Below the pieces are notes generated by a model. The model made no database searches. It had not been told where the DNA came from and saw nothing but the letters and a program-made list of their open reading frames with translations. The position numbers and the translations under genes are program-made. Below are positions 56,601 to 64,000 of a stretch of DNA of 64,000 nt, piece by piece. Location: the NCBI GenBank assembly GCA_001939145.1, contig LSRX01000430.1:134495-198494 (forward strand), in the 5' to 3' direction. Each line of letters starts with the position of its first letter. Position 1 is the first letter of the stretch. Origin of the DNA: Symbiodinium microadriaticum. Its lineage: Eukaryota; Sar; Dinophyceae; Suessiales; Symbiodiniaceae.

Positions 56601-56830
56601 AAGCACCATATCATGTCCTGTCTGGCGTTATGATCTAGAATCTAGAAGAACCTTTGTAGTCTTGGGAGTGCTCTCGTTGCGTGAAGAAAGATGTCCTGTT
56701 GCTGAGAGGCTTCGAAGTTCGGCTTGGACCGGATAGCCAAACAAAAGCGACTCGAACGGGAATTGAAAGCAGGCACCAGCTACCTCGGAGTGGCAGCTGG
56801 TTTAGCTGGGGTGAATCGGACTGTCCTTAC
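50640..56830 (+). CDS. RCC1-repeat protein, about ten repeats, most split by an intron
   Basis: Each repeat should form a propeller blade; such proteins bind partners such as GTPases or chromatin. The two half-motifs recur in order: AGAFAYI (50661) + EDGDILTWGDPEGGGDS (50789); TDTAFAALLHDGR (50996) + VLTWGDPLAGGDCSAVES (51109); NRGAFAALRRGGG (51279) + VVVWGHQAYGADTAAV (51391); GSAFAALKADGHVVTWG (52018, unsplit) + GDSRYVYDQLQ (52136); ASNEHAFVAASW (52688) + VRRDGTVATWGDPARGGD (52846); SNSVAFAVVLENGSA (53470) + VVSWGL (53592); GEAFTALKESGNVISWGL (54177); DRIFCTDHAFAALTR (54540) + RDGRVNCWG (54657) + SGGDCSAVSSQLRG (54764); GTRHAFAALRHDGSVVTWG (55414, unsplit); FATRLAFAAV (55838) + GDGTILTWGGRDGGG (55963); SWFSWGES (56797). 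No catalytic HECT domain was found, so the HERC name would be misleading. Confidence 0.82.
51613..51693 (+). repeat. Intronic direct repeat, copy 1 (~80 bp)
   Basis: CATGCTGTGCCATACTGGTAGG...GTATCATGTGGCCCTAGACC...AACACGTCGT. Its partner lies at 51829-51906, both inside an intron of the RCC1 gene. Confidence 0.85.
51829..51906 (+). repeat. Intronic direct repeat, copy 2 (~80 bp)
   Basis: CATGCTGTGCCATAGGATTGG...TTATCATGTGGCCCCAGACC...AGCACGTCGT. It differs from copy 1 by substitutions and a small deletion. Confidence 0.85.
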
Positions 56831-56839
56831 AGTCCTTAT

Positions 56840-57937
56840 CCCCACGTCCCTGACGTTAGCATAGTTTTGCAAGCACCCGCTCCATTTGAGAGAAGTGACT
56901 GCTGCTTTCACGTCAGGGCCAATGACCCTCGACGCAGACCCACTAGCTGATGCTCCAAAGCCAACGATGGCGCAGTTGGAAGCAAAGGCACCGTGGGGCT
57001 TCGGGACTGTTGACGGTACTGGTTGGCTCATCCGATGGTGAACTGATCGGATTAGTTAGTAAACGGATCGCGATTTGAGAGCATGCAGGAACCAAGACAT
57101 CGTTCATGCCGGGGTAGGGAGAGGCCATGAGGCCATGCTTGGTAGGCCGGAAGGCATGTTGTCCAATCCGACCGATGCGGATCAAGTCATTATGCCTTAT
57201 ACCCAAACAGCGTCGTGATATACTGATACCCGGGATACGATCAACAACGTGCTTTGCAAAGTGCAGCAAACCAAGATCGTGCTGGCATATATACTGCCAT
57301 GCAGGCACAGCGCAAACGCATCGCGGCCGGGAGTGGTTCGGATGCCTCCGATGACGAGGTCTGGCTCATGTGGGTGTGCTCGAACTGAATGTTTTCGCGA
57401 GCAGTTCAAGTCTAAGGGGGGAGCCAGATTCTTCGAGTCTTCGGCTTTATTTTGCAAAGAGTGCATGGTGATTCATCAGCACCTCTGGCCCAGCCATGCA
57501 AGCTCTCTGGGCCGGATCCCGAGACCGCAGTTTAGTGGAGGTCCGAGGTGACTCTCAGTTCTTGCCAGGAAAAGCCCCAAGCTGGAAAGCCGAACCGAGG
57601 CGCCTGTGGCGCTGTGCTGGTTCCACTAAGCGAAAGTTTAACCATCCGTGAAAGGCGACATGCGCGATTCGCATTTTTCGGGGAAGGTCTCTGAAGTCTA
57701 GCTTTGCTTGTTCAGCACGAACTCGGCATGCATCAACGATTTGTTGATGATGCACAGATCATGTTTCTGCGACGGCTCAAATGGTGCTTCCTCCAGAGCA
57801 GAGCATGATGCCGTCCAGCGGTTGCATTTTGACAGAAGCGAGAGTTCCTGCAGTGTGCAGCCTTGTCCAGTCAGAGAGGGAGGGCGAGAGGGACGGAGAT
57901 ACAGAGGAACTGATGAGACTGGCGGACTATATTTGGG

Positions 57938-57970
<33 letters not shown>

Positions 57971-58600
57971 CGCAGGTTGCCGGTGGCCGCAGTTTAAGTG
58001 CTTGTTGTGCGAACCTGGCCCAGTGAAATTTAGGAAAATGGTGTAGCCCAGAGAAGAGTGGTCAATGTCTGAATTTGGTTGCAGTGCGACTGACAGAAGA
58101 CCGAGTCCACGGCAGAGACAGACAAAGAAACAGAGTCGTCACCCACGGGGGGTAGCTCTTAAGGCTTGTAAGAAGACGAAGTGGTCAACTGTTAGTGTGT
58201 GTAGCTTTGCCAATTGCGAGTGCGCATTTCAGAAACGTGTGGGCGCACACAGAATTAATTAGCAGAACCCTCACCCATTTTGGGTGATAATACCACCAGT
58301 CAACCCATCAGACAAACGGAATAAGAAGGGTACAAATGGCCCATGATAGCCGACGTCACGCCCTACGAAAGACACAGTAAAACTGTTTTTCGCTGCTCCA
58401 GGCCCCCGAAGCCGGAGCCGTAGCCCCGCTGTAGCGCGGAACGGCGTGGGCAAAGCCAAGCAAGGTGCACGCAGATTAGGTTGGGGTCGACGGAATCTTT
58501 GGAATTTGGGGATGCCTGGCTTCGGCTGCTTCCATGGCGAAGGAATGGTGGGTTGAGCCTCGGTTCAATTCAGAACGGGCAGATTCACGGAAGTCCGGCG
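56840..58600. other. No defensible exon; G run inside
   Basis: After the last RCC1 signal I find only weak frames up to 58.6 kb, such as one at 57410-57460 without motif support. The end of the RCC1 protein is therefore not located. A 31-base G run (57940-57970) is listed separately. Confidence 0.4.
57940..57970 (+). repeat. Homopolymer G run, 31 bases
   Basis: Uninterrupted G from 57940 to 57970, bounded by C on both sides. It creates glycine and proline artefact frames. Confidence 0.98.
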
Positions 58601-58800
58601 CAGGTGATGTCCGGACAAGTTCTGCAGACCTTTGGGAGGCCTTGATCTGCGAGTTTTGCTTCAACACCATGCGGTCGCTTTCATTCCTTGCCAGCGAGAT
58701 GATACCCAACGAACTTCTCATTGTTCACATTCCCTTCAGCTCTGCACTTACAGCCGCCCCGAGGCAGCCAAAGACATCCGGGCAAAATTGAGCAAGATGG
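58600..58800 (+). CDS. Unassigned exons, hypothetical protein
   Basis: Near 58616 a frame reads SSADLWEALICEFCFNTM followed by RSLSFLASEMIPNELLIV. After CCTTCAG at 58738 another frame reads LCTYSRPEAAKDIRAKLS. Both are natural in composition; two exons of one gene is the simplest reading. No family recognised. Confidence 0.4.
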
Positions 58801-59344
58801 GCTGCCGGCTCGGTTTGCTCACAACAGCGGAACAGCCGCGGGGCTTTGGCAGATAGTGATTTTGACCTGACCCGGGTTCCTCGCATTCCACGATTTCCAC
58901 GAAAGCAGTGAACCTGTTCAATTTTTGGCTCGGAGAAAGGGGAGCGCAGCCGAAACACTGCTTTTGCAGTGCATGGATCGTCCAAGAGGCTGTGGTGACC
59001 CACCCCAGGCCAGTCGCCCTGTTTCTTCTTTTTCTGGGTCTTAGCCTTGACCTGACCGTGGACGGGTGCAGCAACTTTTGACAAGGTTTGCAAGGAGCCA
59101 TGGAGACAGCGGCCGGGATCTGGGAACAAGTAGCCCGGCAGGCACAGGGACACAGGAACAGGATTGGCATGGCATAGAAAAGATGAAAAAAGCCAGTGCG
59201 ACTGACTGTGTAATCAACAATGCAATCGGTCCTTTCTAGCGTGTGGGCAAGTCTTGGTACTCGGTCGCCACGTCTTGGAATTGCGAGTTAAGAGATATCT
59301 TTTGAGTTTGATGGCCCCCACTGTCACTGTACCCTGCCCTGCAG

Positions 59345-59700
59345 GTGCCTCTCGATGTCTTGGTCCTCATTCTGGCAGCCGCCGCTTTTGCAGCTGGAAT
59401 TATCACATACTGCTGCGAAGTGCCTCAACTTGAGATGAAGAGACATTTTCAGATTTTCACCAAGACGACGACCTGTGCATACCTGTGCTCAAAATCTTTC
59501 TGCCAAGGCGCACTCGGCTCTTGATTGCGTTCCAAGCAGCCCAAAAGACATCGAAGACGCCTCACCGGTGTCTGTGAAGTCTTTGCCGCCAGAGAAAGCA
59601 GCAGACATCGAGCAGGATCGCAGACACAAGGACAGCAACATGTTTGCTTCACTTGTCTCCATCATTCCCGCGGCCGTTATTCACAGGCCAGAGAAGATCT
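59345..59700 (+). CDS. Transmembrane exon and following hydrophilic exon
   Basis: After CCCTGCAG at 59344 the frame reads VPLDVLVLILAAAAFAAG followed by IITYC, a clear single membrane helix. A hydrophilic frame follows near 59515-59640: ALDCVPSSPKDIEDASPV, SVKSLPPEKAADIEQDRR and HKDSN. A membrane protein with a soluble tail is suggested. No family recognised. Confidence 0.45.
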
Positions 59701-59999
59701 GCCAGAGCCAGAACCCGAAAAGTGCGACGAAGATTCGCGCCGCAATGGCCTTGAGGCGCACGAAGTGCACTCCGAGAGGATAGCGAGTGCTAGGTGCGGC
59801 TGGGTTTGGCTCGGCTGTGACAGGTCTGCCTCGAGCGGCTTCCAGGAGAGGGAGTTGGAGTGGACAATTCTACAGTGGCTGGGCCTCTCTTGTTTCCCAA
59901 GGAGAAGCCTGGGGATTCGCATGGCATAGCAAAGCATTCTGCGAGCAGAGGCTGGCGGGAGAAGTGATGGGAAACAGGTGGGGGTTTCTAGATTCTCTG

Positions 60000-60140
60000 C
60001 ATTTTGCTGAGAGGCTTATCGTCGTGGGCATCGACCCGGACTCGCCGGCCGGAAGGTGGCAACTGCAGCGCGAGCACCAAGGCCTTCCGACGGTTCAGCG
60101 GGGCGACGAGCCGCCCTGTCAGCAATGCGATCTTGAGACC
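60000..60140 (+). CDS. Unassigned exon
   Basis: Frame reads [18 protein letters not shown] followed by [29 protein letters not shown] has the look of the PDZ-domain stretch (V..V.P.SPA...G), but only this piece is visible. An overlapping frame is also open, so strand and frame are moderately secure at best. Confidence 0.35.
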
Positions 60141-61035
60141 GTCTTTTCAAGCACTTCACGCACCTTTTCCCTTGTTTGTACGCTGCGGGGCGCTGTGTGG
60201 ATGAGCTGAGGCTCGTATGTGCCAACGACGTGACGCAGCACAGCAGTATGCAGATTTCATTGGTAGCCGCGGCCCCAGTGGCACCACTGATGTTCTTGGC
60301 CTGTTGGTGCAGTTTCTCGTCAAGTCGGCTACCTATGTCGGAGGCGATGAAATAAGAGCTTGATCCAAAATCGAAGTGTTCGACTGTATCCTCCGACCGC
60401 CATACGCCAGGTTGCCAACAGGCTTCGTTTGAAGTTCCTGCGTGCGGAGGGTGTAGCCGATCTCGCCCGAGGTGGGCATCGGAAGAAGTTTTTGAGTGAC
60501 ATAAGGCATCTTCAGGCGATGAAGGATGAATGTGTGTAGCCTTTCTTATCACTGGACTTGACTCGGGTGTGGTTGCTGGATTCGCAAGTTGAGTGCATTT
60601 GAGTGCTACTTTGCAGGTTGTACTTGCTAGCTGACCCCCAAACTCGGGAAGTCAATCAGATGGATTCTCCAGTCCTCCGTCCCGAACACTTGCAAGGGCA
60701 TCACACCACGTGGTAAAATTATGATCGAACTGGTGCAGAACATGTTTAGCTCCGTACCTCTGATGCTCTGACGTGCGAACGAGGCGTTATGCCTAAATTG
60801 GAAGCGAAGGATGCGCTTTGGCGGCAAGAACCGATCGCTTCCGGATCAGCTTGATTGCCAAGCGCCGCGCCCGAGCCACCGTCAAAGGATCACCAATCGT
60901 CCGTACATGCCTCAAGTTGACGTCACTTAGTTAAGCCTTGGTTGCGGAAGTGCAGATAGCGAGTAGTGTTGCGGCTCCGATGCTGGAGTCTTGCTCGCAA
61001 GAACAATCATGCAACTACTGTCAAGCTTATGTTGT

Positions 61036-61140
61036 TTTGCGCATCAGTGGCGTTTTGTTGTCACTGTGATTCTGCAGCATGTAGTGGTGCTCTGCACTGC
61101 AGCACTCCCCTGCCGCATCATCGTTTGGCTTTTGAAAAGC
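61036..61140 (+). CDS. Possible membrane-spanning exon
   Basis: Frame reads QWRFVVTVILQHVVVLCT followed by AALPCRIIVWLLKSRK. Two hydrophobic stretches ending in a basic patch fit membrane segments. Confidence is low because hydrophobic frames arise easily by chance. Confidence 0.3.
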
Positions 61141-61417
61141 AGAAAAATTTCTGGATCTGCCATGGCGGCCAGAACTGGATCAGCCTTTAGAGATGTAGCA
61201 CCGGCTGCAAGCCAAGGCATGCAAGGAGGAAGTCCTCAAAGAGACGCCAGCTTTACCGCCTTTGCAGCCACTTGCCTGGCAGAATACTGTGTTTCACCAC
61301 CTAGAGTTCCCAGACGACTTATGCTTTTATACAGTGGAAAGTGTATTACTCAGATTCAAATACTTGAGATTGCTGCTTGGGTCGGAAGTCAACTTTACCG
61401 GACATCATCGGGACTGT

Positions 61418-61480
61418 AGACAAGCTTTGTGTTCTGCGACAGGAGAATCTACAACTAGAGGGCCACATGTTACCACTGTC
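61418..61480 (+). CDS. Short coiled-coil exon
   Basis: Frame reads VDKLCVLRQENLQLEGHM followed by LPLS, then a stop. Heptad-like. Another frame over the same bases is open for 166 codons (61262-61762), so the choice is uncertain. Confidence 0.3.
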
Positions 61481-62469
61481 GTAGTCAGTTACATGCGACG
61501 CTCCAGGCCGGATACTTTTGCAGAGAGCGACACAGACGAGCCTCGCAAGCAAGTCTCGAAGGTTTTGCCTCTGCTTCGCACCACGGGAACCATTCGAGCA
61601 GAGCTAACACAGTTCTGTGAGTTCTTGTCAGCCACAGTCTCTGACAGCGCTGAGGACTTGGCAGAGACCGGGAGTCAAAATCTGAAGCTCCGGCATGTCT
61701 TGAAGGCCTTGAGAGCTGGCGGGATCGGGAATGGAAACGGGACATGGCAGGTTGAACTATGATGGAGTGCCGCGCAACTTTTGGAGCTACCAGATCTTTG
61801 GCTGCAAGGAACCGAGGTCTTGGATGTTTGGGCAAGCTGAGGGTGTTTAGCCTAGCCCTAAAGCTTCACAGTTGGCTTTCGTGGTACTGAAGTTGAAGGG
61901 GTGCGACAGCGCAAGTGTCCAGCTACTACATTCGTCTGGCCTGGCTTCGAAAGGCTGGCAGTGACATGGAAAATGGCGTTTGCCAGACATCTTTCGCAAC
62001 CAGCCAAGGCGCTTGCCTCGATCTCTTCCAGCAGAAACGGTAGATGCAGCACCCGTGGACTCGCAATCGGAGCAACGAGCAGCCTAGTTTCAGAAAGATT
62101 TGGAGTGGGAAGGTCTCCGCGCAGGACTTGGAGAGTCTGATCTGATCTTGCCATGCCAGCAAGGCACCGGAAGCAGCCCAACAACCACTCTGCGAAAAGA
62201 CCACCGTGAGGAGCAACTCGGCTCGACAAAAGCTTCTGTTAGGCTTGTGATTGCGCATGCCTGCCTTGCCGGCATTGTCCAGATAGGGCTGGAAAAGTTG
62301 TGCTGCGACGAAACACATGCAGGTGTACCGCTGCGTTCACGCTCGGATCCCCCAGCCGCCCCACGGCGCCGAGGAGGCCAGACGACCGGAGGATTTAACC
62401 GGGTACATGGGAGATGTGTAGTCACTCGCTTCTGAAAAGGGGATTCTGAGAGACATCGGGCCGGCTGGA

Positions 62470-62550
62470 GCCCAGGCAGCTCGTCTCCTGCGAGCCGAGC
62501 GAGCCGCGGCCCAGGCACAATTTGAGCTTGTACGGCGACGGGGCCCGTTT
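62470..62550 (+). CDS. Short helical exon
   Basis: After GGAGCCCAG the frame reads AARLLRAERAAAQAQFEL followed by VRRRG. Ala/Arg-rich helix, probably part of a coiled coil. The surroundings at 61.8-62.45 kb and 62.6-63.1 kb show no exon I can support. Confidence 0.35.
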
Positions 62551-63035
62551 CAGGGTTTTAGGGCTTTGTGCCTAAGTTGCCGATTTCTAAAGCAGGGTAC
62601 AGTCCCTGGTCGATAGCTGGTGTGACAGCGGGAAGGTACTACTCTCGTAGCAAACTCTATATAAGGGGCACTCCCGTGTGCGAGCATGCTCCTCGAAGTT
62701 AACTGCGAAAGCATCAAGGGCTAAGACGTCCATTCAAGGTGCTGTGCCACACTTGTTCACCCGAAGCCGAACAGCCGGGTCAAGGACAGGCAGTGTGGCA
62801 ACTGCTCTGGAACATCAGCTTGATAACTTGACACAGAGCATTCGGGGCAGGTCTGTCAAGAAGCAACCAATAGCCATCCAAGAACCCATCGCAGCTGTCT
62901 TTCCAAACGTCTGTAAACGAAGGCATAAAGGCACGGTAGGGGCAGACGTCCCTTGCCCAAAAGGCTGTATCTCCAGGGTAGCCAATGCAGCACCTTTTTT
63001 GCATGTGTACACATGCAATCACATGCACATGCACA

Positions 63036-63072
63036 CCCGCACACACACACACACACCCACCCACACACACAG
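63036..63072. repeat. (CA)n microsatellite
   Basis: ACACACACACACACCCACCCACACACACAG, preceded by CACATGCACATGC words and followed by GCTAGCTAGCTAG. Confidence 0.95.
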
Positions 63073-63139
63073 AGCTAGCTAGCTAGCTGGCTTTGCGACG
63101 TGCCTGTGTTGTTGGCAGTCTACAAGAGATTGCTGCTCG

Positions 63140-64000
63140 GCCCGTGAAGTTGGGTCTTTGCCCCTTTGATGCTTCCAAGACTCACAGTGTCAGCTGGAGT
63201 TGGGGCTCGTCAAGCCGCTCCTGGTCTGTGACCTTCGAGATTCTAGATTCCGGTCTCGGCCTCTCTCCTTACGAGTGGTTCTCCCTGGGGGGAGGGGGGT
63301 TTTGCGCATTGTCTGAAGGGGTCTCAAGTGCTGGATGCAAAGGGCCTGGGCAGCCGGGACTAGCGAGAGGCGGGACTCCGGGCCAGATGTCGCTGCACGA
63401 CTTGCTGGCTTGTCGGAGCGCCCCTACCATCCACGGGACCCTCGACATGTTGAGCTGCCAGCGTTGCAGCGTCCTGTGCCAGTTGAGGACCTGATCGCTG
63501 CTCCTGTCGCACCGTTCGATGCCCTCTTTGTTGTGGTTACTCCTGGGCACCGGCCCGATCACATTGTTTTTCCACTTGGCGTGCCGGCTCGGTTAGCTGA
63601 CACTCTTGATGCGGTGCAAGGCTATCGGGTTTCGGCATATCAGGACCGATATCCTACATTGCTACCAGTTGAGACTCAGCTGAGTCAGCATTCACTACTC
63701 CTGTGGCTGTTCCTGACTGGGTGGGGGATCTCCCGGTTGCTTTGTGTGACTGCAGGGCCTACAGTGGACGCACGTTCTCGGTGGTAGTGTCGCCTGCGTA
63801 GAGAGGACTGTTGGCTGCTGGACTAGGGAGTGGAGCACGAGTGTCCGAGTGCATGTGTTCGTGGGCGGATATCCCTGGGCCCTTGTTAGAGGACAGGTTA
63901 GGGAGCACCCGGAGGCCGCCATCATCTTCTGCCTTCGCTACCAGGGCTGGGAATTGTGCAACGACCGAGAGTTGCTTCTCGACGAGGTCGAGAACTTCCG
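63140..64000 (+). CDS. Intron-poor open region, possibly mobile-element-derived
   Basis: Long + frames succeed one another: KTHSVSWSWGSSSRSWSV region (63093-63494), then PVEDLIAAPVAPFDALFV, VVTPGHRPDHIVFPLGVP and LADTLDAVQGYRVSAYQD (to a stop at 63785-63787). After 63850 a third frame reads VFVGGYPWALVRGQVREH, PEAAIIFCLRYQGWELCN and DRELLLDEVENF, cut by the window end. Elsewhere in this window genes are broken into short exons, so this density of open sequence is unusual. A decayed retroelement or processed copy would explain it. No reverse transcriptase or endonuclease motif is visible. Confidence 0.35.

Noticed and set aside
1..64000. CRISPR arrays, operons, bacterial promoters, Shine-Dalgarno sites or rho-independent terminators
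   Set aside because: No spaced identical repeats of CRISPR type were seen, and the intron structure shows this is eukaryotic nuclear DNA, where the bacterial elements do not apply.

Overview
This window is nuclear DNA from a protist, most probably a dinoflagellate (Symbiodiniaceae-like or a relative). The argument rests on gene structure. Wherever a conserved protein can be followed across exons, the introns end in AG but begin with GT, GC or GA. In the exon chains I could join in frame I count 12 GT, 16 GC and 6 GA donors, and 35 of 37 acceptors are followed by G. That pattern is known from dinoflagellates. Very short exons, almost uniform gene orientation (+ strand), Ubl/RCC1-repeat and EF-hand cation-channel proteins, and abundant microsatellites fit the same picture. 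None of the 60-400 aa open frames should be read as whole genes, because most real exons are 30-150 nt.

Layout. 0-3 kb: unassigned exons, a diverged ~170 bp repeat pair, then the C-terminal EF-hand part of a voltage-gated-type cation channel (about 2.37-3.0 kb). 3.65-7.55 kb: a protein disulfide isomerase (domains b, b' and a' with WCGHC). 8.3-18 kb: scattered unidentified + strand exons (a CxxC exon, a RING-like exon, a coiled-coil protein at 14.5-17.5 kb) broken by two large trinucleotide-repeat blocks. 18.3-21.7 kb: conflicting strands. Histidine-phosphatase motifs lie on + and convincing-looking open frames on -; a perfect 76 bp tandem duplication lies here. 23.6-26.3 kb: a Ser/Thr protein kinase resolved into 13 joined exons, one of 11 nt. 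27.5-36.1 kb: unidentified + strand exons and a GAGCGAGGCGATC-type minisatellite. 36.2-37.9 kb: microsatellites around a 626 bp assembly gap. 37.9-41.3 kb: unidentified + strand exons, including a possible N-myristoylated start (MGNASS).

41.7-45.7 kb is the best resolved gene cluster, all on +: an acyl-CoA thioesterase (hotdog), an extended SDR nucleotide-sugar epimerase/dehydratase with an unusually long first exon, and a complete ribosomal protein L30 (eL30) of 115 aa in five exons. The SDR tail and the eL30 start are only about 200 bp apart and lie in one uninterrupted frame. 45.7-49 kb holds two unidentified genes. 49.7-56.8 kb encodes a ubiquitin-like domain followed by about ten RCC1 repeats, most of them cut by an intron at the same place. 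57-64 kb has a 31-base G run, a transmembrane exon, coiled-coil exons and, at the end, long intron-poor frames that may derive from a mobile element.

The genes do not form a pathway. They are ordinary housekeeping and signalling genes in a one-direction array, as expected where transcripts are separated by spliced-leader trans-splicing.
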